Below, in pieces: positions 28,484-37,882 of a stretch of 64,000 nucleotides of DNA. The stretch's first letter is position 1. Each line of letters begins with the position of its first letter. This stretch comes from Methanohalophilus sp. RSK. Lineage in GTDB: Archaea > Halobacteriota > Methanosarcinia > Methanosarcinales > Methanosarcinaceae. The notes under the pieces are model-generated. The model was not told the DNA's origin and did not search any database. It saw only the letters and a list, made by a program, of their open reading frames with translations. Where the stretch lies: positions 142,833 through 206,832 of the forward strand of contig NZ_RDSK01000013.1 of assembly GCF_003722075.1 (NCBI RefSeq), written 5' to 3'. A program made the position numbers and the translations under genes.

Positions 28484-29380
28484 ATCGAAGAAGACCAGCT
28501 CCTGAAAACCTTTGTAATTCCTCCAAATACTAAAATGGAAGAACATAATATTGTTCTGGATGAGGATATTATAGTAGGGAACCATTCCGATATACGCTAT
28601 GGTATAATTGCTGATTCGGTGATAATCGGAGAAAGGGTATCGGTATCAGGTGATGTACTTGCCAGGTCTGATATTCGTATAGACATCTGGTCAAAAATCG
28701 GTGGCAATGTGCGTTGTGGCGAAAATGCCTATATAGGCGAGTTTGTGAATATAGATGGCAAACTTTTCGTCAATGGAGATCTTGATGTTGGTAATGATAT
28801 AAAGATCAACAGAGGCTTTGAAGCTCATGGCTGGATAGTTGTTCGTAATCCTGTGCCTGTAATCACTTACATTTTCCTCTATATCTCCGAACTTTTACGT
28901 ATGGGTAAGGGTGAAGAAGTAGAAAAGGCAATGAGTGAATTCTTTGAAGAGGAAGCAAAAGAGATCAGTTATGGTGCTATGGTAGTTCCCAACGGATCTC
29001 GTATATCTGCAGACTCTATCAGGGTTCCTGGCGCGGCCACCATAGGAGATAGCTGCAGACTCGTAGGTAATATAAGGGCTGAATCTTTGGAAATGGGCGG
29101 TGCTACTACTTTGTATGGAAGTATCAGGACCGCCAGTGATATTGAGATCGGTGAAAATAATGCCATCCACGGTAACATTGTCTCCCGGGGCAGGGTTGTG
29201 GTAGGTAAAGGTACGCATATACTGGGAGAAATCAATGCTTACTCTATCAGGATTCATGAGGATTCAAGGGTTGATGGCGTGATGCGAGCCACCGGTGGCA
29301 CTACATTCATACGTGAGGAAGAAGAGGTCGCCCGGGACAGGGAACTGATAAAACTGGACATAGCAGACCAACCACAGTAA
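28484..29380 (+). CDS. Bactofilin-like polymer-forming / beta-helix protein, possible ATC start
   Basis: The first ATG is 28535, giving 281 residues rich in short beta-helix repeats (IIGERVSVSGDVLAR, IGENNAIHGNIVSRG, VVVGKGTHILGEI) split by a helical insert (about residues 105-150). This fits the polymer-forming cytoskeletal (bactofilin-like) family. However, the frame upstream of that ATG looks coding (EEDQLLKTFVIPPNTK) and contains no ATG, GTG or TTG. An ATC at 28484 sits four bases after a strong ribosome-binding sequence GAAGGTGA, which suggests translation at a non-standard codon or a mutated ATG. It is followed by argD 14 bases later. Confidence 0.7.
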   Translation: MEEDQLLKTFVIPPNTKMEEHNIVLDEDIIVGNHSDIRYGIIADSVIIGERVSVSGDVLARSDIRIDIWSKIGGNVRCGENAYIGEFVNIDGKLFVNGDLDVGNDIKINRGFEAHGWIVVRNPVPVITYIFLYISELLRMGKGEEVEKAMSEFFEEEAKEISYGAMVVPNGSRISADSIRVPGAATIGDSCRLVGNIRAESLEMGGATTLYGSIRTASDIEIGENNAIHGNIVSRGRVVVGKGTHILGEINAYSIRIHEDSRVDGVMRATGGTTFIREEEEVARDRELIKLDIADQPQ

Positions 29381-29394
29381 AAAGGTGTTCTTTT

Positions 29395-30558
29395 TTGAGT
29401 GAAACTACTGAGATTTATAACTCTATTGTAGAGAAAGATTCAAAATACGTTATGCAAAACTACGGTCGTTATCCTATCGCACTGGATAAAGGAGCAGGGG
29501 CTCTTGTGTGGGATACTGCCGGCAAACAGTATATCGATTGCGTTGCAGGAATAGCCGTAAACAACGTGGGACATTGTCATCCTGAAGTTGTTAAAGCGAT
29601 ACAGGAGCAGGCAGGCAAACTCATCCATGTATCCAATCTCTATTATACTGATGTACAGGCCGAGCTTGCAGAAAAACTGTCACAGGTTACCGGCCTGGAT
29701 CGCCTGTTCTTCTGCAATTCCGGCACAGAGGCTGTAGAAGCTGCCATGAAACTGGCCCGGGCCCACTCAGGTAAAAAGAACTTCGTGGCCGCAGAAGGTT
29801 CATTCCACGGCAGGACTATGGGTGCCCTTGCGGTAACTTCCAAAGAGGCTTACAGGAAACCCTTTGAACCTCTCCCCGGCAGGGTTGATTTTGTACCTTA
29901 CGATAATTCACCGGCGATTGCAGATGTCATTGATTCGGATACAGCAGCGGTAATCGTGGAACCCATCCAGGGGGAGGGTGGTGTCAATGTTCCTTCCTCA
30001 ACTTACCTTAAAGAAGTCCGGGAAATCTGTGATGAGACCGGTACCCTGTTGATATTCGATGAGGTGCAGACTGGTTTCGGGCGTACGGGCAAGTGGTTCT
30101 GTAAGGATCATTTCAATGTGGCCCCGGATATAATGACAATGGCCAAAGCACTTGGAGGCGGATTTCCCATGGGTGCCATTGCAAGCAGGGAAGGCATTGT
30201 TTTCCAGAAGGGCCAGCATGCCGCAACCTTTGGTGGAGGTCCTCTTGCCTGTGCAGCAGCCCTGGCATCCATTAATGCAATTGAAAAGGAAGGACTCGTG
30301 GAACGCTCCCGCATGATGGGTGAGTATTTCGTGAAGAAACTGGAAGGTTTAAACCGTGAGGATTTCCTGGAAATCCGGGGTAAAGGATTGATGATTGGTG
30401 TGCATGTGAAGGACTCCTGCGCAGAAATGGTAACTGCGGGCCTTGAGAAAGGTGTTTTGCTTAATTGCACAGCAGGCAACATCATGCGTATGGTACCTCC
30501 GCTTGTCATAACCGAAGAACAGGTTGATTCGGTGGTGGATGTAATTGGCAAGTTATGA
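29395..30558 (+). CDS. argD: Acetylornithine aminotransferase-type PLP enzyme
   Basis: The 387-residue protein is a class III aminotransferase of ArgD length: [63 protein letters not shown] and the PLP lysine in [13 protein letters not shown]. It converts N-acetylglutamate semialdehyde to acetylornithine in arginine synthesis. It starts at TTG 29395 with GGTG upstream. Its 3' end overlaps hisC by 14 bases. Confidence 0.9.
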   Translation: MSETTEIYNSIVEKDSKYVMQNYGRYPIALDKGAGALVWDTAGKQYIDCVAGIAVNNVGHCHPEVVKAIQEQAGKLIHVSNLYYTDVQAELAEKLSQVTGLDRLFFCNSGTEAVEAAMKLARAHSGKKNFVAAEGSFHGRTMGALAVTSKEAYRKPFEPLPGRVDFVPYDNSPAIADVIDSDTAAVIVEPIQGEGGVNVPSSTYLKEVREICDETGTLLIFDEVQTGFGRTGKWFCKDHFNVAPDIMTMAKALGGGFPMGAIASREGIVFQKGQHAATFGGGPLACAAALASINAIEKEGLVERSRMMGEYFVKKLEGLNREDFLEIRGKGLMIGVHVKDSCAEMVTAGLEKGVLLNCTAGNIMRMVPPLVITEEQVDSVVDVIGKL

Positions 30559-31630
30559 ACTGGTAAAACCTGAGATCAGGTCGATAGCTCCCTATGTGCC
30601 GGGTAAATCGATTGGCGGGATCGCTGAAAAATATAATCTGGAAAGTGATTCGATTATCAAACTCGGCTCAAACGAAAATCCCCTGGGTCCTTCCCCGGCA
30701 GCAGTCAGTGCCCTGCAGGAAGCTGCCGCCACTGTGAATATTTACCCATCGGCAGATGCCAGGGAACTTGTGGATGCAATATCTGCTTATGTTGGTATGC
30801 CACAGGCCAATATTGTGGCATCCGGTCCGGGTATGGATGGTTTGCTTGACGGCCTGATGAGAATGCTCATATCTGCGGAATCGGAAGTTGTGATTACAAC
30901 TCCCACTTTTTCCTACTACGAGATTGCTGCAACTGCATGTGGTGCAAAACCGGTATTTGTGAAACGCAATGAAAAATTTGACTTGGATATTGACAGGGTG
31001 ATTGCTGAAGTTAATGAAAAAACAAAAGTAGTATTCATCTGCTCCCCCAACAACCCTTCAGGCAATGTCACTGCTGAAAAAGAACTGCGCAGGTTGCTGG
31101 ATTCGGTTGAGTGCCTGGTTTTTGTGGACGAGGCCTATGTGGAGTTTGCAGGATCAGATATTGCATCTCTAGTAGGGGAATATGATAATCTTGTTGTTGG
31201 CAGGACCTTTTCCAAAGCCTTTGGGCTGGCAGGTTTGAGACTTGGCTACGGCATAATGCCTGCCTGGCTTAAGGTCGAATATATGAAAGCTGCTACTCCC
31301 TTCAATGTAAGTGCACCGGCTGTTGCAGCAGGTATTGCTGCCCTTTCGGACAAAGAGCATCTGGAGGCCAGCCAACAGATGGTAATCGAGGGTCGTAAAT
31401 ATTTGCAGGCAAACCTGCCTTTTAAAGTATATGAGTCACAGGCTAATTTTATACTTGTGGACGTTGCCCCCTATGGTGCAAAGGATGTATGCGACCACCT
31501 GTTGCGCAGGGGGGTTATTGTCAGGGATTGTACTTCTTTCCGTGATGCAGGAAATTCTTTAATCAGAGTCACTGTAGGTACAAAAGAACAAAATGAAAGA
31601 GTTGTGGAAGGCTTTTCGACCTATTTATGA
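30545..31630 (+). CDS. hisC: Histidinol-phosphate aminotransferase
   Basis: The 361-residue class I/II aminotransferase starts at TTG 30545 inside the argD end. Motifs: [35 protein letters not shown], and the PLP lysine in [19 protein letters not shown]. It makes L-histidinol phosphate in histidine synthesis. The overlap with argD implies coupled translation of two amino-acid biosynthetic aminotransferases. Tail-to-tail overlap of six bases with mptD. Confidence 0.92.
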   Translation: MASYELVKPEIRSIAPYVPGKSIGGIAEKYNLESDSIIKLGSNENPLGPSPAAVSALQEAAATVNIYPSADARELVDAISAYVGMPQANIVASGPGMDGLLDGLMRMLISAESEVVITTPTFSYYEIAATACGAKPVFVKRNEKFDLDIDRVIAEVNEKTKVVFICSPNNPSGNVTAEKELRRLLDSVECLVFVDEAYVEFAGSDIASLVGEYDNLVVGRTFSKAFGLAGLRLGYGIMPAWLKVEYMKAATPFNVSAPAVAAGIAALSDKEHLEASQQMVIEGRKYLQANLPFKVYESQANFILVDVAPYGAKDVCDHLLRRGVIVRDCTSFRDAGNSLIRVTVGTKEQNERVVEGFSTYL

Positions 31631-31987
31631 GAGGCTTTCTACCTCATTTATTTCCATAAGTGGGTAATCCAGTTCTTTGTTGTAGGCCATAGATGCCCGG
31701 ATTCTGGTATCTCCATGGATTACTTTCAGGTCCACTGTCAACATTTTTCCTTCAAGTTCACAGTATCCGAATTCACCATTTAATTTTGCGGCTATCATAT
31801 CCCTGTTTATATTTACATTGATCTCTTCAACAAAAGGCTGTACAGAAATACTTTCAGCAATGGCTTTTTCCAGGCTATCCACATTTTGCAGGTTAAGGGG
31901 TGAACCCGTGAACTGGTGATAGAGGGCTCCCAGTTTGATCCCTGCCTCAAAAGCAGCTATTTGTGCATTTTCAGGTCTTTTTTCCAT
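31625..31987 (-). CDS. mptD: Archaeal dihydroneopterin aldolase MptD
   Basis: The 120-residue protein matches the small archaeal family first seen as MJ0408: [20 protein letters not shown], the conserved glutamate in [11 protein letters not shown], and [16 protein letters not shown]. MptD cleaves 7,8-dihydroneopterin in the tetrahydromethanopterin/sarcinapterin pathway. A monocistronic gene, convergent with hisC. Confidence 0.88.
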   Translation of the reverse strand: MEKRPENAQIAAFEAGIKLGALYHQFTGSPLNLQNVDSLEKAIAESISVQPFVEEINVNINRDMIAAKLNGEFGYCELEGKMLTVDLKVIHGDTRIRASMAYNKELDYPLMEINEVESLS

Positions 31988-32089
31988 GATTAATGGGATG
32001 GCAGGGTGTTATTTATATTTGTGGATGGGGCACATTTTACATAGTGTCAGGTATAATGTGGTATGGTTACAAAATAAGGAGTATATTGT

Positions 32090-32581
32090 ATGAGTACGCT
32101 TGAAAACCTTGAAGGAGCATTTGCCGGCGAATCCATGGCAAACCGGAAGTATCTGGCCTTTGCAAAAAAAGCTGATGACGAAGGCTACCCTCAGATTGCA
32201 AAATTGTTCAGGGCTGCTGCAGCAGCTGAGACTGTTCATGCCCACAACCATCTGGGAATTATGAATGGTATTAAGAGCACAGAGGAAAACCTCAGGGAGG
32301 CCATTGAGGGAGAAACCTATGAGTTTGAGAAAATGTATCCAGAATTCATAACACAGGCAAAAGATGAAGGTAATGGTAAGGCTGCCTGGAGTTTTGATGT
32401 TGCCAATCAGGTAGAAGCAATTCATGCCGAACTTTACAAGAAAGCCCTTGATAATGCGGGCAACAATGAAGAGGTTGAGTATTACGTATGTGAAGTTTGT
32501 GGTAATACTGTGGAAAACGGTGCACCGGATGTATGTCCGATTTGTGGAGCCCCATCTTCTAAGTTCAAAAAAATTGATTAA
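32090..32581 (+). CDS. Rubrerythrin
   Basis: The 163-residue protein has a ferritin-like di-iron domain with GAFAGESMANRKYLAFAKKA and AAAAETVHAHNH as ExxH ligands, a second pair in EGETYEFEKMYPEF and NQVEAIHAELY, and a C-terminal rubredoxin-like site CEVCGNTVENGAPDVCPICG. Rubrerythrin reduces hydrogen peroxide in strict anaerobes. It is monocistronic with its own SD (AAGGAG). Confidence 0.95.
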   Translation: MSTLENLEGAFAGESMANRKYLAFAKKADDEGYPQIAKLFRAAAAAETVHAHNHLGIMNGIKSTEENLREAIEGETYEFEKMYPEFITQAKDEGNGKAAWSFDVANQVEAIHAELYKKALDNAGNNEEVEYYVCEVCGNTVENGAPDVCPICGAPSSKFKKID

Positions 32582-32751
32582 AGTGTCCTGTTGGGTAGGA
32601 CATATTCTCTTATTTTTTATTTATTGCTGCTACCTGTTGGTTTAGGTGCGGCCATTTTATTTATTCTAATTAATATACAGCATTTTATGTACACCAATTG
32701 TATATTCATTGCCATATTTATTATCCCTATGATCATGGCAAATTACAGGTA

Positions 32752-34047
32752 ATGGAATCTGGAAGGTATTCTTTTACCAGCGTTGTATTTTATTCTATTA
32801 TTTCAGTGGTTTTGTTTTGTGTGCTGGCAACTTCTCCGGCTTCAGCGGACTGGGGGCAGAATGAGGTGGAAGTGAATTCTGTCTATGAAGTCGGCTCAGG
32901 GTTTGTCCATGTCACAAAAGAGATCACTTTCACCAACAAGGATGAAAATACCCGTTACTGGCAGGGATTTTACTCTTCATTAAATTATCCTGTTCCTCCG
33001 GATCATTCGAATCTTTCTTCCTATGACGATTCTTCTGAAGTGGGGTTCAAAAAAGCTGAAGATGGCGGAGAGTATTACATTTTCACATTCAATGAGGATG
33101 TGTGGTATGGGGATAGTTACACTTTCACACTGGAATACGATGTCCGGACAGATCCCATCTATACTACTTTCACAATTACGGAACAATCAGATACTGGAAC
33201 TGTGGAACTCATTGTCCCTGATGACTATGAAACATATCTGGAAGATGTGGGTTATGGAAAAGAAAATCTACACGATCATACGGTTTATACGTTTGGCAAC
33301 GCAAGTTTTCAGGAATTTCCCTTGAGGATTGATTGTGTAAAAACAGTGGACATTATGGTTGCCAGTGAAGTTGTTTCCCTGGGAGACAGGAATGTCAACA
33401 TCAGTGTGGAATACCGGAAAGGAAATGATGAATGGGCGCAGGATGTGCTGGAAAAAACGGCTACATATCTTCCCTTGCTGGAGGATGTCTGGGGAGTACC
33501 TTTTCCGGGCAAATCGGATCTTATAATCAGGGAATCTTCCGTCGCAGAAACGAAGGGTTATGATGGTTTCAATTATGGTGATGGTACAATATCCCTTCTA
33601 CATTCAGCAGGGGACCGTGTGCTGATACACGAACTTTGTCACAGCTGGACCCATGCATGTAATTTTGAGCAACTCTGGATGCATGAAGGTTATGCCAACC
33701 TGTATACTTTCCTGGTATTAAAACAAACAAATCCTAAAAAGGCCCTGGCTATGAAATCCGAACTTGAGGGGGATTATGACAAAAAAGAACACCAGTTTGC
33801 ATGGGCTCTTGATGGTTGGTCGATTCCGGATGAGTATAACACTTCCAGCTCAGAAAGGATTGGCTATGGTTACAGTAAATCTTTTGTTTTCGTATCGGAT
33901 GTTTATGAAAAAGTTGGTTTTGAAAGAATGCAAATTGCCAACAGGAAGTTGCTGGCCGCCGGTAAGGTGAATACTTCTGGTCATATTTCAATAATAGAAT
34001 CGGTTTCAGGCAAGGATTTCGATAATATGTATTCTAATTTTGTCTGA
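32752..34047 (+). CDS. Secreted gluzincin-type metallopeptidase (M1-like)
   Basis: The 431-residue protein has a signal segment (residues about 9-33, ending ATSPASA), a beta-rich N-terminal domain and a thermolysin-fold active site HELCHSWTHACNFEQLWMHE. There HExxH supplies two histidines and the catalytic glutamate, and a glutamate in WMHEGYANLY is the third zinc ligand, as in M1/M61 peptidases. It is probably exported. It precedes the PgsC-PgsB pair by 180 bases in the same direction, so a role in processing that polymer or in cell-surface turnover is possible but unproven. Confidence 0.75.
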   Translation: MESGRYSFTSVVFYSIISVVLFCVLATSPASADWGQNEVEVNSVYEVGSGFVHVTKEITFTNKDENTRYWQGFYSSLNYPVPPDHSNLSSYDDSSEVGFKKAEDGGEYYIFTFNEDVWYGDSYTFTLEYDVRTDPIYTTFTITEQSDTGTVELIVPDDYETYLEDVGYGKENLHDHTVYTFGNASFQEFPLRIDCVKTVDIMVASEVVSLGDRNVNISVEYRKGNDEWAQDVLEKTATYLPLLEDVWGVPFPGKSDLIIRESSVAETKGYDGFNYGDGTISLLHSAGDRVLIHELCHSWTHACNFEQLWMHEGYANLYTFLVLKQTNPKKALAMKSELEGDYDKKEHQFAWALDGWSIPDEYNTSSSERIGYGYSKSFVFVSDVYEKVGFERMQIANRKLLAAGKVNTSGHISIIESVSGKDFDNMYSNFV

Positions 34048-34227
34048 TAGAGATTTCCGATTAACTCCCTTCTCATGCATATTGCATGGATGTTTTATGG
34101 TTGGCTTTGCGAGTCCGTTTGAGGGTTACTTTTGCTCCCTTTCAATTGAATTGTATCTTCTTATCTCTCTACTGTCTTCATTAATCGCCTGATAAAACTA
34201 ATATATATTTAACGCAATCTATTATCT

Positions 34228-35391
34228 ATGCTCATTGCGGTGATCTTGGCGATAATTGGAATTCTGGAAGTAATCATATTGACCCAGTTGTTTGGTTACC
34301 GTTTAGGGGGAGTGATTGTTGTTCCTGTGCTTGCTATCTATGCATGCAAAAATTTTCTGATGTTGCCGTTATTCATCGTAGGTGTCATTATTGCTTACAT
34401 AGGCCTGCTCTATTTGCAGAAGAACACCATGATCTATGGAAGGAATGAACTTGTTGCAACATTACTGATAGGTTCGGTATTCCCAGTCCTGGGTCTTTTT
34501 TATCTAAAAGGGATTGGCTACGATTTTACTGATGTCGTCTTCTTTGGCAGTATTCTTCCCGGCCTGGCGGCTTATAATTATTCCCGTATAAAGCCTCAGT
34601 ACAGGGTTGCGGATATATTGACTTCTATCGGTATTTTCCTTGGGCTGGTCATAGCAGCCTGGGTTCTGATCAATCCATTTGTAGCTGAAACCATTGGCAG
34701 TCTCACCCCGCCAATTCTTTTCAGCCCCACATCAGATATAGCTTTATTAAAACAGGTTGCAGTGGATGTTTATCCTGCCTCTTCCATAATGAACCGTTTT
34801 TCTGCTTTTATCCTGTTCATTGTATCTCTGGCACTTTCGGAAATCGTCAGGCAATCCTATGGAATTCGTGTAGGTGTGGTTTCAATGGCCATCCTGGCAA
34901 TCTTCAGTCTGGAAAACAAGTGGTTCCTGATGCTTTACTTTTTCAATCTGATTGCTTCTTTCATAGGTATAACTATAATCCAGAAAGCAACCCTGCTTTA
35001 CGGAAGAAATCTCATAGGGCTTGGAACTTCTATCTCCCTGGCGTTAACACTTCCTTTTGTATTCATTTTCCCGGTATCCCGTGGTTTGTCCATCTTTTTT
35101 TTGGGGTTGATTGCCGGTCTTAATGCCTATAATCTGCATGTCACTCCTCCGGCTGAGAGGAAATTGTTCATTCCTCTACAGGTATCCATTCTGGCTCCTC
35201 TCCTAATTCTGGCTGCCGTATTGGGAGAAGGCCAGCAAGGGGGATTGTTCAATGAGTTGGGAATCTATCAGGTATTTCTGGTCTTTTTGGCCTTTGCTAT
35301 ATCAATAGCCTTTGTGAAAATCAACTGGGTAGGCAAACCCCTGGAAAAAAATGTATGGGATGCTTCCCTGTTTTCGGAGGGGGATGAATGA
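34228..35391 (+). CDS. PgsC/CapC-type poly-gamma-glutamate membrane protein, internally duplicated
   Basis: The 387-residue integral membrane protein contains two PgsC-like units. In the first, FGYRLGGVIVVPVLAIYACK leads to YLQKNTMIYGRNELVATLL; in the second, YGIRVGVVSMAILAIFSLEN leads to IIQKATLLYGRNLIGLGTS. Bacterial PgsC is about 150 residues with one unit, so this is a tandem fusion or duplication. PgsC forms the membrane part of poly-gamma-glutamate synthase with PgsB; the four-base overlap with the next gene (ATGA) supports the pairing. No PgsA gene is in the window. Confidence 0.8.
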   Translation: MLIAVILAIIGILEVIILTQLFGYRLGGVIVVPVLAIYACKNFLMLPLFIVGVIIAYIGLLYLQKNTMIYGRNELVATLLIGSVFPVLGLFYLKGIGYDFTDVVFFGSILPGLAAYNYSRIKPQYRVADILTSIGIFLGLVIAAWVLINPFVAETIGSLTPPILFSPTSDIALLKQVAVDVYPASSIMNRFSAFILFIVSLALSEIVRQSYGIRVGVVSMAILAIFSLENKWFLMLYFFNLIASFIGITIIQKATLLYGRNLIGLGTSISLALTLPFVFIFPVSRGLSIFFLGLIAGLNAYNLHVTPPAERKLFIPLQVSILAPLLILAAVLGEGQQGGLFNELGIYQVFLVFLAFAISIAFVKINWVGKPLEKNVWDASLFSEGDE

Positions 35392-36983
35392 GGCGGGCTA
35401 TTTATGAGATATATAACAAAAATGGTAAATGGACCTGGAGATTGCGCAGCGATGAAGACATTCTTGCTTACAGTGGTAAAACGTTCTCCATGTCTTCCGA
35501 TGCCTGGTGGGAAGTCGATAGGGTGCGTGCCCTGGCAGCAAAACTGGCAGGGGTAAACGCTTATGGGGATGTACCTCTGAATAATATTCCTTCCATGGAA
35601 GTTGCCCATGCCGATGCAGAGGATTGGCAATTGACATTCTGTTCCGGCAACACGCTTGCATGTAGTGCCAAACACTTTGAGTTATCCGAAGAAGCGGAAA
35701 AAATGCGCCGCTCATTGTTAGTGGACATGATGGGTGCAGAAAAAATCTTTGTAATGGATGAAAGTGATGAGCTGCTGACCATCAAAGTGGGAGAACGCAG
35801 TCCTCTGAAATGCTTTAAATGTTTCCTTAAAAGAGGTACTAAGCATCGTTCTCTGCTGGAAATGACGGATATCCGTATCGATGTTGTCGGGATTCGTGGT
35901 AAGTCTTCTACGGTTAGTCGTCTTTCTGAGATACTAACAAGACGGGGTTATAATACACTGGCTAAGGTTACCGGCAATCGTCCCCATCTTATAATTAATG
36001 GTTATGCAATACCGATTGAACGTTTGGGTCCAAATGTTATGTTGTATGAAAACATCCACGGATACAGGGAATTTGTGCCTGTAATCGAGTCCTATACTCC
36101 TGATGAACGACAGGATGTTGCCATTATTGAAAACCAGGCTATAACTGAATACACCACAAGGATGGTTAATGAGATTTTCGTGAAACCGCGTATTATCATG
36201 ATCACCAATGTGCGACAGGACCATCTCTCCACCCTGGGCAGGGATAAGCGTGAGATTGCAAGGTCCTTTGCCCGCTCAGTTCCAAGAAATACTGTGGTTA
36301 TTAACTGTGAACAGAATCCCGTATTGCAGGATTATATGAAAAAAGAGATTGAAAAACGTGGAGCAACTGCAATAAATGTACAAATTCCGGAGGTTCACAG
36401 GGGACTGCTTGGTGCTGAAACGGTTTATGGATTGAATTATGTGCTTGCTGAAGTTGGCAGTGACCCTATCCCTGATGGCGAGTTGGATTCCTACCTGCAG
36501 TCAATGCAACCTCGCTGGGTTGAACTTGAGTCGGGTGTACTTTTTAATGCGGCTGAGGTGAATGATGTGGAAAGTACGGAAATGATACGTCAACAGCTTG
36601 CAGGTAAAGAGAAGATTCTTCCCTTTGTTTACCTGCGGGATGAAAGGAGGGGCAGGTCATATTCATTTGTGAAATATCTCAACCATCTTTTTGAGAAAGG
36701 ATACATTGATGAGGTTTTCATGGGTGGCCGCACCACAAAGGCGTTTGCCAGGAATATCAGGGCACCTATCCGTCAATTCAGCGCCGATGCGGATGCAGGG
36801 GAAGTGCTCGATGAGATGGTCGGGGTAGGACTGCCTGTAATCCTTATGGGTAATACTGTGGATGAGTTCATGAGGCAGATTGAGATTGAGATCTCAAAAC
36901 GGGTTGTTGCAGGAGAGAATGTGCATTATTCTCCAGAAGTTGATACCCTGGAGGAAGTCAGTTCGATTGCTTCTAACCATTGA
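35388..36983 (+). CDS. PgsB/CapB-type amide ligase with extra N-terminal DUF1508-like region
   Basis: Residues about 160-531 match PgsB, a Mur-ligase-like ATP-dependent enzyme that polymerises glutamate: IDVVGIRGKSSTVSRLSEIL (P-loop GIRGKSS), AKVTGNRPHLIINGYAIPIER, AIIENQAITEYTTRMVNE, IMITNVRQDHLSTLGR. PgsB is usually near 390-400 residues; here about 130 more precede it. That extension contains IYEIYNKNGKWTWRLRSDED followed by a second weaker copy with EDWQLTFCSGNTLACSAKHF, resembling DUF1508 (YegP-type) repeats. Coupled to the PgsC gene. A polyglutamate-like surface polymer could serve osmoprotection in a halophile; this is inference. Confidence 0.82.
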   Translation: MRRAIYEIYNKNGKWTWRLRSDEDILAYSGKTFSMSSDAWWEVDRVRALAAKLAGVNAYGDVPLNNIPSMEVAHADAEDWQLTFCSGNTLACSAKHFELSEEAEKMRRSLLVDMMGAEKIFVMDESDELLTIKVGERSPLKCFKCFLKRGTKHRSLLEMTDIRIDVVGIRGKSSTVSRLSEILTRRGYNTLAKVTGNRPHLIINGYAIPIERLGPNVMLYENIHGYREFVPVIESYTPDERQDVAIIENQAITEYTTRMVNEIFVKPRIIMITNVRQDHLSTLGRDKREIARSFARSVPRNTVVINCEQNPVLQDYMKKEIEKRGATAINVQIPEVHRGLLGAETVYGLNYVLAEVGSDPIPDGELDSYLQSMQPRWVELESGVLFNAAEVNDVESTEMIRQQLAGKEKILPFVYLRDERRGRSYSFVKYLNHLFEKGYIDEVFMGGRTTKAFARNIRAPIRQFSADADAGEVLDEMVGVGLPVILMGNTVDEFMRQIEIEISKRVVAGENVHYSPEVDTLEEVSSIASNH

Positions 36984-37064
36984 ATCTCTCATCTGGCCTT
37001 TACGGGTGTATTTTTCAAAATTCAGGTTTGGAAATTCTCATAGGTAATATCAAGAGCGGGCTTT

Positions 37065-37721
37065 TCAAACCTCGCTCTCGATTTTTACATAGATGCAGTC
37101 TGCCATTTCCCTGTCAACCGCATAACGTGTATGTTCCAGGTCGAAAACATAGGATGGATATGACTGTACAAGTCCTATGGGCATGCTGGGCAATACTCCC
37201 ATTGACATGATTTTTTGTAGTCTTTCTTCATCCTTGATGTCAAAATATGCAACCTTGCCCTGTTGGCCATTGCTCAGGGTTGAGAGGGGGGCAACGACCC
37301 TTTCTATTCTGTCTTTGGCTTTTCTGCAACACTCTCCTTCAGGAATATTTCTTCCGTGGGGGCATGTTCTGGGATGGCCCAGGAGGGTGCATATTTTGTC
37401 ATCTATGCCCCTATGGAGTACATGCTCGAATTCACAGGCAGCATTGTGGATGTACCTGCCCTTTGTGTCAAGCACGTCTACAAGCAAACGTTCGGCAAGC
37501 CGGTGTCTTCTGACTACATTTCTGCCGTTTTCAATTCCTTTCTGGTTGAGAATTACATTGTTGCCCTGAAGGGTGATGTTTTTCTTCTCTATGAGTTCGA
37601 GTATTTCGGCTGATTCTTTTTCCATCCCGAGTGTATCCAGTGGAACTGACTCCATTCCCTTTTCTTCTGTACATACCCACATTCTCTCAACAATCTCTTC
37701 TGCATCGTTACTAATTTTCAC
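37065..37721 (-). CDS. DtxR-family metal-dependent repressor fused to FeoA domain
   Basis: The 218-residue protein has a winged-helix part, the DtxR dimerisation/metal domain RHRLAERLLVDVLDTKG and AACEFEHVLHRGIDDK (Cys, Glu, His metal ligands present), a further LGHPRTCPHGRNIPEGECC segment, and a C-terminal FeoA-like SH3 domain (GQQGKVAYFDIKDEERLQKIM…MGVLPSMPIG). It starts at GTG 37721, overlapping the preceding small gene by four bases. It is the third gene of the feo operon and probably represses it through the palindromes at 39925-39963 when Fe(II) is plentiful. Confidence 0.88.
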   Translation of the reverse strand: MKISNDAEEIVERMWVCTEEKGMESVPLDTLGMEKESAEILELIEKKNITLQGNNVILNQKGIENGRNVVRRHRLAERLLVDVLDTKGRYIHNAACEFEHVLHRGIDDKICTLLGHPRTCPHGRNIPEGECCRKAKDRIERVVAPLSTLSNGQQGKVAYFDIKDEERLQKIMSMGVLPSMPIGLVQSYPSYVFDLEHTRYAVDREMADCIYVKIESEV

Positions 37722-37882
37722 TTGAATACACCTCTTAGCAATTTTTCCAGTTTTGTTTCTTTAGGTATCTCGTATTCACAGTTTGGGCATTTCTGCATGT
37801 TGCATGAATGCAGTTTACCGCATCCTGAACATGTGGATTTGTCGGGTTTATCGAATTCGAATCCACAAAATGGGCATTTCAT
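37718..37882 (-). CDS. Cys-rich 54-residue zinc-ribbon protein of the feo operon
   Basis: Too short for default gene callers but clearly a gene: its ATG overlaps the feoB stop (ATGA) and its TGA overlaps the DtxR GTG. It begins MKCPFCGFEFDKPDK, then CSGCGKLHSC and KCPNCEYEIPKETK. Seven cysteines at about residues 3, 6, 18, 21, 27, 32 and 35 form CxxC pairs of a rubredoxin/zinc-ribbon type. Sandwiched between FeoB and a DtxR-FeoA protein, it may sense or deliver iron, a role analogous to FeoC. Confidence 0.85.
   Translation of the reverse strand: MKCPFCGFEFDKPDKSTCSGCGKLHSCNMQKCPNCEYEIPKETKLEKLLRGVFK

Noticed and set aside
37031..37080. Hairpin AGAGCG/CGCTCT after pgsB as a terminator
   Set aside because: It overlaps the end of the convergent dtxR coding sequence and the stem is only six base pairs with a long loop; not strong enough to list.
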